A DNA stretch of 64,000 bases from an uncultured Prevotellaceae bacterium (GTDB lineage Bacteria; Bacteroidota; Bacteroidia; Bacteroidales; Bacteroidaceae): the NCBI GenBank assembly GCA_900315095.1, contig OMXS01000002.1:124001-188000 (forward strand). Direction: 5' to 3'. The translations under genes were made by a program, and so were the position numbers. The notes beneath the pieces are model-generated. The model did no database searches and was not told where the DNA came from. It saw only the letters and a program-made list of their open reading frames with translations. This document shows positions 34,405 through 42,736 of this stretch, one piece after another (position 1 is the first letter of the stretch; each line of letters starts with the position of its first letter).

Positions 34405-34495
34405 GTTATCCTAAATACAATCTTTTTACCTTAAAAAACTTAAACCTATTGAGATTAGTGCTCCCCTCTGAGAAGAGCGGAGCGCTTGTTATTTT
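34405..34495 (+). ncRNA. Candidate small RNA of about 90 nt
   Basis: Predicted from the orphan promoter to a terminator-like hairpin: AGTGCTCC (34457-34464) pairs with GGAGCGCT (34479-34486) and, inside a C-C mismatch, CTCT pairs with AGAG around a GAGA tetraloop. TGTTATTTT follows. The 50 nt before the hairpin are unstructured and A/T-rich (CTTTTTACC, CTTAAAAAACTT), as expected for a seed region. No start codon opens a plausible ORF inside it. Antisense to no annotated gene. Judged by eye only. Confidence 0.5.
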
Positions 34496-34556
34496 ATAAT
34501 GACTGAATGTACGAATGATATGCTTCGGAGTGCGATTGATGTCCTTTCGCCTTCCC

Positions 34557-34667
34557 AAAGATGCCTTTTGACACCCTCAAAGGTATACAACTGAGAGCCG
34601 AAAGGTATACAACTGAGGGCTTCAAAGGTATACAATCGGGAGCCGAAAGGTGTGCTTCTGATTACTT
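34557..34667. repeat. 22-bp-period intergenic array, array 3 (five units)
   Basis: AAAG cores start at 34557, 34579, 34601, 34624 and 34646 (spacings 22, 22, 23, 22). Three units carry AAAGGTATACAA followed by a CTGAGAGCC-like linker. The last unit overlaps the mltG stop codon at 34662. The array lies 60-70 bp after the candidate small RNA. Confidence 0.88.
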
Positions 34668-35687
34668 GATGCCTCTCATGTTCAGCGCATCGGCATATTT
34701 CTTGGCATTTTGCATATGCTCTTCGTATGTCTTTGCGAAGTTATGCGTGCCGCTGAAGTCTTCCTTTGCGCACATGTAGAGATAATCGTGGTTGGCATGA
34801 TTGAGCACAGCATCGATTCCGGCAACGGTCGGAATGCGGATAGGACCTGGAGGAAGGCCCTTGTTGCGGTATGTGTTGAACGGGCTGTTCACCGATAAAT
34901 GCTCGTGATATATGCGCTTAAGTTCAAAGCGTTTCAGGGCGAACTTCACCGTAGGGTCTGCCTGCAGGGGCATGTCTTTGGCAAGTCTGTTAAGATACAT
35001 CTCCGCTATCATGGGTTTCTCCGCATTGTTTGAGGTCTCCTCGTCGATAATGCTTGCAAGCGTGATAATCTGTTCTTTAGTCATTCCCAATGCTTCGGCT
35101 TTCTGCTGGCGTTCGTTGTTCCAGAACGCGCGGCTCTCCTTTTGCATGCGGTCGAGCAGTTCTTTGGTCGTGATTGTCCAATAAACATCGTATGTGTTAG
35201 GAATAAACATGCAACCAATGGTGAGCGTGTCAAGTCCGTAGCGCGAGCAAGTGGCGGGATCGGAGAATGCTTTCTGAAGTTCAAGAGAGTCAACTAGCAA
35301 CTTCTTTCCCAACACCTCAGCCATCTTGTCCATAGTCCTAACCGATGGAATGGTGAGGTGTAAAGGTGTCTCTGCTCCTTTCTTCAGGTTCCTAAGGAAT
35401 CTAAAGGCTCCCATTCCCGACTCCAGCGCATATCTTCCAGGTATGATGTTGTCGGCATAGTCGCTATGTCTTGCAAGCATAGAGAATGCCGCCATTCCCG
35501 AGGAAGTTGTGATGGTGTCGAGTTTCTCGTAAATGGAGTCGATGTTATCATCGTTGTCTATATAAAGACAATGTGTCTTCCCGCCTTTCGCAATAGATGA
35601 GAAAAGATAGAAATAGCCCACACCCAGGATGAGCGCTACACATATAATAAAAGGTATAATGAACCTTTTGGATGTTATCTTCTTCAT
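34662..35687 (-). CDS. mltG: Endolytic murein transglycosylase MltG (YceG-like)
   Basis: 341 aa. One N-terminal transmembrane helix (residues about 11-30, FIIPFIICVALILGVGYFYLF) anchors it in the inner membrane; the rest is periplasmic. Seen: a LysM-like region near 35-120 and the YceG catalytic core with ASIIDEETSNNAEKPMIAEMYLNRL near 215-240 (catalytic Glu), MPLQADPTVKFAL near 245-257 and NSPFNTYRNKGLPPGPI near 272-288. It cuts nascent glycan strands and is thought to set their length. Its promoter is probably the minus-strand TAATTTTG at 35729-35722. The stop codon lies inside repeat array 3. Confidence 0.95.
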   Translation of the reverse strand: MKKITSKRFIIPFIICVALILGVGYFYLFSSIAKGGKTHCLYIDNDDNIDSIYEKLDTITTSSGMAAFSMLARHSDYADNIIPGRYALESGMGAFRFLRNLKKGAETPLHLTIPSVRTMDKMAEVLGKKLLVDSLELQKAFSDPATCSRYGLDTLTIGCMFIPNTYDVYWTITTKELLDRMQKESRAFWNNERQQKAEALGMTKEQIITLASIIDEETSNNAEKPMIAEMYLNRLAKDMPLQADPTVKFALKRFELKRIYHEHLSVNSPFNTYRNKGLPPGPIRIPTVAGIDAVLNHANHDYLYMCAKEDFSGTHNFAKTYEEHMQNAKKYADALNMRGIK

Positions 35688-35769
35688 AAGTATATTCTTA
35701 AGTTGTAATCATTTTCGTCTGCAAAATTACTAAATACAAGTGTCAATTCTTTAAAAATCGTTAGTTTTT

Positions 35770-35801
35770 TTTGTAAATATGCTTTTTATTTTCTAACTTT
35801 G
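35770..35801 (+). promoter_or_regulatory. Promoter of the wcaJ-like gene
   Basis: TTTG (35770-35773), 20-nt spacer, TAACTTTG (35794-35801): exact consensus, with the ATG at 35837 giving a leader of about 28 nt. Confidence 0.8.
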
Positions 35802-35836
35802 CAAAAATTATGTCGATATAATTTCAAGAGAAAACC

Positions 35837-37222
35837 ATGAAGTCTGCATATAATAGAGTATTCTTGCTGACGAGCATCGTGACGCTTGTTGACTGGCTTA
35901 TGTTCAATGCTGTGCTTTTGCTGTGCTATGTGCTGGACATTTGGCCTTATGTAGACACTCACATAATTGTATTTTCCGACTGGCTTATAGCTAATATATC
36001 ATATGTTGTCGCACAGGCGTTTGCAAGGATTACGCTTCACAAACGTACTTCAACACCAGCTTCGGTGCTTCGCAATGCATCAAGAGCGGCGGTGCTCTTT
36101 GTAATTGTCAATGCCGCAATTCTTGGTATGGCCCACATGACGGTGCCTGGTTTCTGGCGTTCGTTGTTGGTTGCTGCGATGGTCTTTGCGTTCACGAGTG
36201 TTGAGCGTTTGACAATGAGAAACGTGATAAAGAAGTTCAGAAGTACTGGCCGTAACAACATGCGAACCATCATTATCGGATATGGATATATGGTGAGGAA
36301 GGTGGCCAATGTGATGCTCGACCCTTGGAACGGATATAAACTCCTTGGAATTTTCGCTATGGACGGCATAGACGAGAAATACAAGAGACTCGGTGATTAC
36401 GGGGATGTTATGAAGTGGTTGTCCAAGAACCGTGTTGACGAAATATATATTGCTATAAACACCGACGATGACGATGAACTGAAGCCGTTGCTGAAGTTAT
36501 GTCAGCAGAGGATGATAAGGGTTTATTACGTTCCTAGAAGTCACTCTACGGCAAAACACAAGACCAAAATTGTGGAGATGGGCGACACTTATGTGATGGC
36601 GCAATATAACGAGCCGTTGATGAGTGCTACGCAACGACTGAAGAAAAGGGTTTTTGACGTTCTTGTGTCGGGAACATTCCTGCTGTTCTTCTTCCCTTGG
36701 ATATACTTCATCGTTGCCATCATAACGAAGATAACTATGCCTGGGCCGGTATTCTTCAAGCAGAAGAGAACAGGATATGACGGTAAGGACTTCTATTGCT
36801 ATAAGTTCCGCTCGATGAAGGTCAACGAAGACTCCGACAAAGTGCAGGCAACGAAGGACGATCCGAGAGTTACAAAGTGGGGACGGTTTATGCGCCATAC
36901 TAATATTGATGAGCTTCCGCAGTTCATCAATGTGTTCTTCGGAGATATGAGCGTCGTAGGACCGCGTCCGCACATGCTCGCACATACTGAGTATTACTCA
37001 GAGAAGATAGGCGACTATATGATTCGCCACTTCGTTAAGCCAGGAATCACAGGATGGGCTCAGACACATGGCGAGCGTGGAGAGACAAAAACTGTTGATG
37101 ATATGGCACGAAGAGTGGAGAAAGACATCTGGTATATCGAGCATTGGAGTTTCTGGCTTGACATTCAGATTCTATTCAAGACCATACGTGACGTCATCAT
37201 TGGCGACGCCAAGGCTTATTAA
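35837..37222 (+). CDS. Exopolysaccharide polyprenyl glycosylphosphotransferase (WcaJ-type)
   Basis: Transfers a sugar-1-phosphate, probably glucose or a related hexose, to undecaprenyl phosphate to start an exopolysaccharide repeat unit. 461 aa. Seen: four N-terminal membrane helices (residues about 8-120), a Rossmann-like CoA-binding-3 domain at about 145-240 (NNMRTIIIGYGYMVRKVANVML), another helix near 285-305, and the C-terminal transferase domain with FFKQKRTGYDGKDFYCYKFRSMK near 311-333, DELPQFINVFFGDMSVVGPRPH near 361-382 and GITGWAQTHGERGET near 404-418. The small HAD gene follows 33 bp downstream. It converges on wzc and rfbA. Confidence 0.93.
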   Translation: MKSAYNRVFLLTSIVTLVDWLMFNAVLLLCYVLDIWPYVDTHIIVFSDWLIANISYVVAQAFARITLHKRTSTPASVLRNASRAAVLFVIVNAAILGMAHMTVPGFWRSLLVAAMVFAFTSVERLTMRNVIKKFRSTGRNNMRTIIIGYGYMVRKVANVMLDPWNGYKLLGIFAMDGIDEKYKRLGDYGDVMKWLSKNRVDEIYIAINTDDDDELKPLLKLCQQRMIRVYYVPRSHSTAKHKTKIVEMGDTYVMAQYNEPLMSATQRLKKRVFDVLVSGTFLLFFFPWIYFIVAIITKITMPGPVFFKQKRTGYDGKDFYCYKFRSMKVNEDSDKVQATKDDPRVTKWGRFMRHTNIDELPQFINVFFGDMSVVGPRPHMLAHTEYYSEKIGDYMIRHFVKPGITGWAQTHGERGETKTVDDMARRVEKDIWYIEHWSFWLDIQILFKTIRDVIIGDAKAY

Positions 37223-37255
37223 TAAAAGGTACATCATATTTAATTATTTATAATA

Positions 37256-37687
37256 ATGACAATAGCAGTTGATTTTGACGGCACTATAGTGGAGCACAGA
37301 TATCCTGAAATAGGACCTGAAATTCCATTTGCCACCGAGACGTTGAAGATGTTGATAAAGGAACAGCATAAGTTGATATTATGGAGTGTGCGTGAAGGCA
37401 AGCTTCTTGATGACGCAGTAGAGTGGTGCAGGCAAAGGGGCGTAGAGTTCTATGCTATTAACCGCGACTATCCCGAGGAAAGTTTAGAGAACAACAACCA
37501 TTTCAGTAGAAAACTGAAGGCGGATTTGTTCATTGACGACCGCAACATTGGAGGACTCCCTGACTGGGGAACAATGTACCAGATGATAAAATACAACAAG
37601 TCGCTTACTGATATTCTGAGGGAGCGTCTTGGTCATATATCAGAGGATGACAAACCAAAGAAAAAGCATTGGTGGCAGATAGGCTAG
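37256..37687 (+). CDS. Small HAD-superfamily hydrolase (BT0820-like)
   Basis: 143 aa. The N terminus MTIAVDFDGTIVEH carries HAD motif I (Asp6 nucleophile, Asp8 acid); motif II is likely LILWSVREG near residue 40-48 and the acidic motif IV is DLFIDDRNIGG near 89-99. Length and sequence resemble a family of small cap-less phosphatases found in Bacteroides; substrate unknown. The C-terminal tail (KPKKKHWWQIG) is basic. Co-directional with the WcaJ-type gene; a phosphosugar substrate is possible but not shown. Confidence 0.85.
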   Translation: MTIAVDFDGTIVEHRYPEIGPEIPFATETLKMLIKEQHKLILWSVREGKLLDDAVEWCRQRGVEFYAINRDYPEESLENNNHFSRKLKADLFIDDRNIGGLPDWGTMYQMIKYNKSLTDILRERLGHISEDDKPKKKHWWQIG

Positions 37688-37709
37688 TACTATAATGTAA
37701 ATCATAATA

Positions 37710-37740
37710 AAAGGGCACGCTGTTGATGAGCGTGCCCTTT
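37710..37740. terminator. Bidirectional terminator between the HAD gene and wzc
   Basis: AAAGGGCACGCT (37710-37721) pairs perfectly with AGCGTGCCCTTT (37729-37740) around a 7-nt loop, in the gap between converging genes. T-runs are formed by the stem ends in both directions. Confidence 0.88.
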
Positions 37741-37759
37741 GTTATTTGACAATCAACTG

Positions 37760-40264
37760 TTATTTCTTCAGTTTGATTGAAGTATCGTTCTTGTTTGCAT
37801 AATGGCTGTTGCCATACTGGCCATAACCATAACTGCCATAGTGACCGTAATGTCCGTAAGAACCATAACGTCCGTACTTGCCATAACTTCCATAGCGTCC
37901 GTAACGACCATACTTGCCGTACTTGCCATATCCGTAGTAGTAACCATACTTCTTCTTGGACATGTCAATACCGTTAATAACGATGGCCATGTTAGGCAGT
38001 TTGCCTTCGTTTGCAAGACCGTTGATGAGGTCGAAACTTGCCTTCGGTGTGTAATCGGCACGGCACATGTATACAGTTGCGTCAGAAACGCGGCCAATTT
38101 GCAATGTATCAGTAACAAGTCCTACAGGCGCGGTATCGATGATAACAAAGTCATATTTCTCACGCAGCAGGTTAATAACCTTGTCCAAAGAGTCACGGGT
38201 AAGCAACTCTGCAGGGTTTGGAGGGATAGGTCCTGCAAGCAGAAGTTCAAGATTGTCATTAACTCCAGAAGGAAGAATCTGTTCTTTTACCATATCCCAC
38301 GTTGGGTCATCGTGCGTCAGCAATGGTGTGATACCGTGATGGTGGTCTTTCAACTCGAACAACTCAGCCAAACGAGGCTTACGAATATCAAGACCAACCA
38401 ATATTACCTTCTTGCCCAGAAGAGCGAAACTAACAGCGAGGTTGGCGGCGTTGAATGTCTTACCCTCACCAGATGTAGATGATGTAAACATTACAACCTT
38501 CTGACCTTCCTTCAGCATGAATTGCAAGTTAGTACGCATCGAGCGGAAGATTTCCTCCATCTGGTTGTTCTGGTTCTCATGCACAACGATGTCGGCCTTG
38601 GTCTTGGCTGTTTCACTTGCAACAGCAACATCTGCGATGATTGGCAGTTTGGTGAGCTTGGCAACATCATCGTGACCTTCAATCTTATAGCGGAAGATGC
38701 TGATGAGGAAGAGAATCAACGCAGGAAGACCAATGGCAATGGCAAGTGCGATAAGGAAAATCATGTTAGACTTCGGGCTTATCATGCCTGCAAATGCTGG
38801 GTCGTCAATCAGTTTACCCTTGTCGGCAGTAGCTGCAAGAGAAATAGAGTTCTCCTCGCGCTTCTGCAAAAGCATCAGGTAAAGACCTGACTTAACCTCT
38901 TGCTGACGTCCGATTTGAGTAAGCATGCGTTCCTGCTCAGGTGTCTGCTGTATCTGACCTGTGTAACGGCTGAACTGAGATGCAATAGAGTTGCGCTGTA
39001 TTTCCAAAGAGCGGCGTTGCTGGTTAAGTGCCTGTTGGATGCTCGTTGAAAGTCCGTCGAGTTCCTCGGTAAGTGGAGTTACTGCAGGGCTTGACTCGCT
39101 AGCAGTCTTAAGCAGTCGGTTGCGTTCCATTGCCACTTGGTTATATCTGCTGATGAGCTGTGTAGAAGCACCGTCGGCAAGACCTATGTTAGACGGAATA
39201 ACTTGATACTTGTTAACCGGCTCTCTTACATAAGAACTGAGCTCGTTAAGCAGTTGTACTTGTGTGTTTGCTGATGCAAGTTTCTGCTCAAACTCGTTGC
39301 TGTTACCAAAAGCAGTAGAACCGCTCATGCTCAGATTGACCATGTTGTTGCGCTTCTTGTATGCTTCCAGTTCACCTTCGGTGTTGTTTAGCTCGGCATT
39401 GATTTTCTCAAGACGACTGTTGATGAACTCTTCAGTTCTGTTTGCAACTTCGTTCTTGTCGTCGTTTGCTTGTCTGTTATAGCAAACTACAATTTGTCTT
39501 AGGTAGTCGGCAGCGCGGCTTGGACTTTCGTCTTGAAGAGAAAGTATAGCAATTGACGTTCCCTCCATTGTTGAAGTTCCTAACGAACCAGCATATTTTG
39601 CGCAGGCGTTCTTAGGAGAACTGATGGTAACGGTCATCGTGTTGCCGTCTTTCAGAGATGCATTAGGGTTGGCGGTGAACGAAAGTGTGCCGACACTTGT
39701 CTTGATTGATGCTGGCAACGACTTCAAAGTCTGGTTGATAGTTGTCCTACCTGCCACGCCTTCCACCTTAAACGCGTTCTTCTCTCTTGACACTTCAAGA
39801 ACAACGGTGCCTGGGAGGTTGTTAAGACTTGCAGGGTCGATGTCAACATTAAGGTAATTATCCTTATACATCATCACGTCGTTCACACGTCCGTGCTTAA
39901 CATAGTTGACGTATAACTTCAAATCCTTAACGGCCTCCTCTGCAAGTTTCTTGGAACGGAGGATCTGAATCTCGTTAGAAAGTCCTTCGTTCTGATTGAT
40001 GACACCGGTAGTAAGCGAACTTCTAAGACTCGCGTTAGAACTGTAACCCTTATCCGAACCTTTTATAAGAAGTTTAGCATTAGTTTGGTAGATAGGTGTA
40101 GTGTATCTCAGATATATGGCTGCCAATCCGAGGCAAATAATCAGAGACAACACGAACCATTTCCAGTTTAGAATGAAAGCGGCATAAATAGAGGCAAAAC
40201 TAAACGAAGACTGCTCCTCTTCCTCTATAGCATTAGCTACTTCGTAATTCTTTTTCTCTTCCAT
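37760..40264 (-). CDS. wzc: Wzc-type polysaccharide co-polymerase and tyrosine autokinase
   Basis: 834 aa inner-membrane protein controlling polymerisation and export of capsule or exopolysaccharide. Seen: TM1 near residues 33-51 (WFVLSLIICLGLAAIYLRY), a Wzz periplasmic domain, long coiled coils about 270-480 with the GNVR-type segment, TM2 near 512-532 (MIFLIALAIAIGLPALILFLI), then a BY-kinase domain with Walker A TSSTSGEGKTFNAANLA near 603-619, Walker A' ILVGLDIRKPRL near 633-644 and Walker B FVIIDTAPVG near 714-723. The C-terminal tail (about 770-823) is a run of Tyr-Gly-X triplets with 19 tyrosines, the autophosphorylation cluster. It is 30 bp downstream of rfbA. Confidence 0.95.
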   Translation of the reverse strand: MEEKKNYEVANAIEEEEQSSFSFASIYAAFILNWKWFVLSLIICLGLAAIYLRYTTPIYQTNAKLLIKGSDKGYSSNASLRSSLTTGVINQNEGLSNEIQILRSKKLAEEAVKDLKLYVNYVKHGRVNDVMMYKDNYLNVDIDPASLNNLPGTVVLEVSREKNAFKVEGVAGRTTINQTLKSLPASIKTSVGTLSFTANPNASLKDGNTMTVTISSPKNACAKYAGSLGTSTMEGTSIAILSLQDESPSRAADYLRQIVVCYNRQANDDKNEVANRTEEFINSRLEKINAELNNTEGELEAYKKRNNMVNLSMSGSTAFGNSNEFEQKLASANTQVQLLNELSSYVREPVNKYQVIPSNIGLADGASTQLISRYNQVAMERNRLLKTASESSPAVTPLTEELDGLSTSIQQALNQQRRSLEIQRNSIASQFSRYTGQIQQTPEQERMLTQIGRQQEVKSGLYLMLLQKREENSISLAATADKGKLIDDPAFAGMISPKSNMIFLIALAIAIGLPALILFLISIFRYKIEGHDDVAKLTKLPIIADVAVASETAKTKADIVVHENQNNQMEEIFRSMRTNLQFMLKEGQKVVMFTSSTSGEGKTFNAANLAVSFALLGKKVILVGLDIRKPRLAELFELKDHHHGITPLLTHDDPTWDMVKEQILPSGVNDNLELLLAGPIPPNPAELLTRDSLDKVINLLREKYDFVIIDTAPVGLVTDTLQIGRVSDATVYMCRADYTPKASFDLINGLANEGKLPNMAIVINGIDMSKKKYGYYYGYGKYGKYGRYGRYGSYGKYGRYGSYGHYGHYGSYGYGQYGNSHYANKNDTSIKLKK

Positions 40265-40294
40265 ATTTCGTTTCCTTATTTATTATCTTATAAC

Positions 40295-41173
40295 TTATTT
40301 TTCGTTTACAAGACGTGTCAGATACTGACCATAGTCGTTTTTTAGCATTGGTTGGGCAAGTTTAAGTACTTGTTCAGCGTTTATCCACCCGTTAATGTAA
40401 GCTATCTCCTCAAGACAAGCAATCTTAAGTCCTTGACGTTTCTCGATAACTTCGATGAAAGTGCTTGCTTCAGAGAGACTGTCATGTGTTCCGGTGTCAA
40501 GCCATGCAAAACCACGCTGAAGCGTCTGTACCTTAAGACTCTTCTGCTTCAAGTACTCTTGGTTAACGGTGGTGATTTCAAGTTCTCCACGAGCACTCGG
40601 TTTAATATTCTTAGCAATTTCCACAACACTATTGGGGTAGAAATACAATCCCACAACAGCATAATTACTCTTTGGGTTCTGCGGCTTCTCCTCAATAGAA
40701 AGGCAGTTGCCCTCGGAGTCAAATTCAGCTACGCCATACCTTTCAGGGTCGTTGACATAATAACCGAACACCGTGGCGTTACCATTCTTCTCAGCATCAA
40801 TAACGCTCTGCTTAAGCAAATCGGTAAAACCGACTCCGTGGAAGATGTTGTCTCCAAGTACGAGGCATACACAATCATCTCCAATAAACTCCTCCCCGAT
40901 GATAAATGCTTGTGCCAATCCGTCAGGAGAAGGCTGTTCTGCATATTCGAAATGCACACCGATGTCGCTTCCATCGCCAAACAAACGACGGAAACCAGGC
41001 AGGTCATGTGGGGTAGAGATGATAAGTATATCTCTGATTCCTGCCTGCATCAATGCCGATATTGGATAATAAATCATCGGCTTGTCAAAGATAGGAATCA
41101 ACTGTTTACTTATGCCTTTCGTGATGGGGTAAAGGCGTGTACCGCTACCACCTGCAAGAACTATTCCTTTCAT
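40295..41173 (-). CDS. rfbA: Glucose-1-phosphate thymidylyltransferase
   Basis: Makes dTDP-glucose from glucose-1-phosphate and dTTP, the first step to dTDP-rhamnose and other deoxysugars of surface polysaccharides. 292 aa. Seen: the nucleotide-binding signature [24 protein letters not shown] at residues 5-28, the PMIYYPIS segment near 32-39, [23 protein letters not shown] near 78-100, [10 protein letters not shown] near 105-114 (metal Asp), and [22 protein letters not shown] near 158-178. rfbB, C and D are not in the window. Probably co-transcribed with wzc (30 bp gap). Confidence 0.96.
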   Translation of the reverse strand: MKGIVLAGGSGTRLYPITKGISKQLIPIFDKPMIYYPISALMQAGIRDILIISTPHDLPGFRRLFGDGSDIGVHFEYAEQPSPDGLAQAFIIGEEFIGDDCVCLVLGDNIFHGVGFTDLLKQSVIDAEKNGNATVFGYYVNDPERYGVAEFDSEGNCLSIEEKPQNPKSNYAVVGLYFYPNSVVEIAKNIKPSARGELEITTVNQEYLKQKSLKVQTLQRGFAWLDTGTHDSLSEASTFIEVIEKRQGLKIACLEEIAYINGWINAEQVLKLAQPMLKNDYGQYLTRLVNEK

Positions 41174-41217
41174 TTAATAATTGTTGTTATCTAAAACTCT
41201 TTTTGCAAAAATCGCTG

Positions 41218-41307
41218 CAAAGGTAATAATTAAATTGTTAGATAGCAACTGTAAATCGAGAAATATGAAAAAATATTTTGATTTTTCACAAATATGGAGT
41301 ACTTTTG
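41218..41307. promoter_or_regulatory. Divergent promoters of rfbA-wzc (minus) and the unknown 208-aa protein gene (plus)
   Basis: Minus strand: -7 element TACCTTTG (41225-41218), 45 bp before rfbA. Plus strand: TTTG (41277-41280), 19-nt spacer, TACTTTTG (41300-41307), exact consensus, 20 bp before the ATG at 41328. The AT-rich segment between the two is shared upstream DNA. Confidence 0.65.
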
Positions 41308-41327
41308 CACAAAAATTTGTAAATATT

Positions 41328-41954
41328 ATGAGCTTTTTCAGTAAAATATTTGGCCGAAAGAAAAGTGACGAGACAAAAATAGGTGGCATGGAAGACTATA
41401 TGACTCTCGTGCGAGTTTACTTCCAGGCATCTATGGCCTCAAGTTTAGGCATCACTAATCTTGCATGGCTTCCGGACCTTCGTACTTTCAAGACAACGTT
41501 GAAGGTACCCACAGTAAATAACAAATTAGGAGTGGGGGAGAAGAACCAATGCCGCAAGATGATGAAGGAGATGTATGGTACAAGCGATGACTTTTTCAAG
41601 GAGATAGATGCAAGCTTGAAAAAGAACTGCCGTAAGTTGCAGGATGTACAGGTGTATATGGTGCAGTTCCAGGGATTCTCGCAGGACCTTATGATGCTCA
41701 TGGGTAACCTTATGAAGTTCAAACTTCGTGTTCCCTCTTTCTTCAAGAAGGCCATCTATGGCATGACAGAAAAGACTGTCAATGACATTTTCACGAAGAA
41801 TGATTATAAAGATGCAGGTGTCGTTAAGGCAGTAATGGCAGTTCGTCAGTACAACAAGCGACTTGGTTTCTCCCAGAAATGGGTTACAGATTTCGTTTAT
41901 CAGGTGGTTATGCTTGCAAAGAAAGAACCCGCTAAGAAAGACGACAATCAGTAA
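41328..41954 (+). CDS. Conserved-looking protein of unknown function
   Basis: 208 aa from the ATG at 41328, chosen because a perfect promoter ends 20 bp upstream; the open frame extends further but through that promoter. N terminus MSFFSKIFGRKKSDETK is amphipathic and basic, which could touch the membrane. The rest is predicted mostly helical, Lys- and Met-rich, with FQASMASSLGITNLAWLPDL near 34-53 and FGFSQ-like aromatic patches, and no membrane helix or known catalytic motif. I do not recognise a family. It lies between the polysaccharide genes and the cell-division/RNase Y cluster and ends 118 bp before the ZapB-like gene, which has its own promoter. Confidence 0.75.
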   Translation: MSFFSKIFGRKKSDETKIGGMEDYMTLVRVYFQASMASSLGITNLAWLPDLRTFKTTLKVPTVNNKLGVGEKNQCRKMMKEMYGTSDDFFKEIDASLKKNCRKLQDVQVYMVQFQGFSQDLMMLMGNLMKFKLRVPSFFKKAIYGMTEKTVNDIFTKNDYKDAGVVKAVMAVRQYNKRLGFSQKWVTDFVYQVVMLAKKEPAKKDDNQ

Positions 41955-42024
41955 TTATCTATACTTTCAGAAAGTCTCTTAATCATCAGAAATATAAAAA
42001 AATACGAAATTTCGTTCTAGAAAT

Positions 42025-42055
42025 TTTGTAATATGATAAAAAAATGCTACTTTTG
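42025..42055 (+). promoter_or_regulatory. Promoter of the zapB-like/zapA/rny cluster
   Basis: TTTG (42025-42028), 19-nt spacer, TACTTTTG (42048-42055): exact consensus, 17 bp before the ATG at 42073. Confidence 0.8.
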
Positions 42056-42072
42056 TCGAAAATTGTAGATAC

Positions 42073-42372
42073 ATGGCTGCAAATGAGAAAACCATAACGC
42101 TCTTCACCACGCGTGTAAGACAGATGATTCTCCAGTTCAAGCAATTGAAAAAGGAGAATGAAGAACTGTATGCAATGGTGGACGATCGTGATGCCAAAAT
42201 ACGTAAGTTGGAGGCGCAGGTTCAACAGGCGCAGCGTGACTATAATTCGCTGAAGATGGCAAAGATGCTTGAAGTTACAGACGGCGACCTTGAAGGTGCC
42301 AAGAAGCGCGTGGCTAGTCTCATCAGAGACGTCAACAGTTGCATAACGTTGCTTAGTGGCAGCGAGGAATGA
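42073..42372 (+). CDS. Small coiled-coil protein, ZapB-like by size and context
   Basis: 99 aa. A short N-terminal part is followed by a continuous heptad-rich helix at about residues 15-75 (VRQMILQFKQLKKENEELY, then DDRDAKIRKLEAQVQQAQRDYN) and a C-terminal SLIRDVNSCITLLSGSEE. This resembles the Bacteroidetes coiled-coil proteins encoded directly before zapA; similarity to E. coli ZapB is in architecture only. A role at the division septum is inferred from the neighbour zapA, 16 bp downstream. No membrane segment. Confidence 0.65.
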   Translation: MAANEKTITLFTTRVRQMILQFKQLKKENEELYAMVDDRDAKIRKLEAQVQQAQRDYNSLKMAKMLEVTDGDLEGAKKRVASLIRDVNSCITLLSGSEE

Positions 42373-42388
42373 CCTAAAACCGAAGCAA

Positions 42389-42694
42389 ATGGCAGAAGAC
42401 AATAATAAATTACACATAAGATTGCACGTTTACGACACGGAACTTCCCGTTACTATTGTTCGCGAGGAAGAAGAGTTCTATCGTAATGCTGCAAAACTTA
42501 TAACGGAGACGGTAAACAATTACGCACAGTATTTCAAGGGGCGTAAAAGCGACAAAGAGCTGTTGTATATGGCTCTTATTGATATTGCTTTGCGCTATGT
42601 GAAAAACAAAGACCGTAATGATACCACTCCTTATGATGATATTCTCGCCAAGATTACTTCGGAATTGGAAGAAGCCCTTGGAGAAAAGAAATGA
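42389..42694 (+). CDS. zapA: Cell division protein ZapA
   Basis: 101 aa from the ATG at 42389; an upstream in-frame ATG at 42356 overlaps the preceding gene and is less likely. Seen: N-terminal beta domain KLHIRLHVYDTELPVTIVREEEEFYRNAAKLI and a C-terminal helical/coiled-coil half with DKELLYMALIDIALRYVKNK, the ZapA layout. ZapA bundles FtsZ protofilaments at midcell. It follows the coiled-coil gene by 16 bp and precedes rny by 42 bp, suggesting one operon. In gamma-proteobacteria the RNA after zapA is 6S; here the gap is too short for it. Confidence 0.85.
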   Translation: MAEDNNKLHIRLHVYDTELPVTIVREEEEFYRNAAKLITETVNNYAQYFKGRKSDKELLYMALIDIALRYVKNKDRNDTTPYDDILAKITSELEEALGEKK

Positions 42695-42736
42695 CGAGAA
42701 TATTAACATAGTAATTTAACAACAAACTTATAATTT

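Noticed and set aside
34498-34593. 31-codon frame after the candidate small RNA
   Set aside because: It lies downstream of the terminator-like hairpin and ends within repeat units, so it is unlikely to be translated.
34557-34667. 22-bp arrays considered as CRISPR
   Set aside because: Units are contiguous without unique spacers, shorter than CRISPR repeats, and no cas gene is present.
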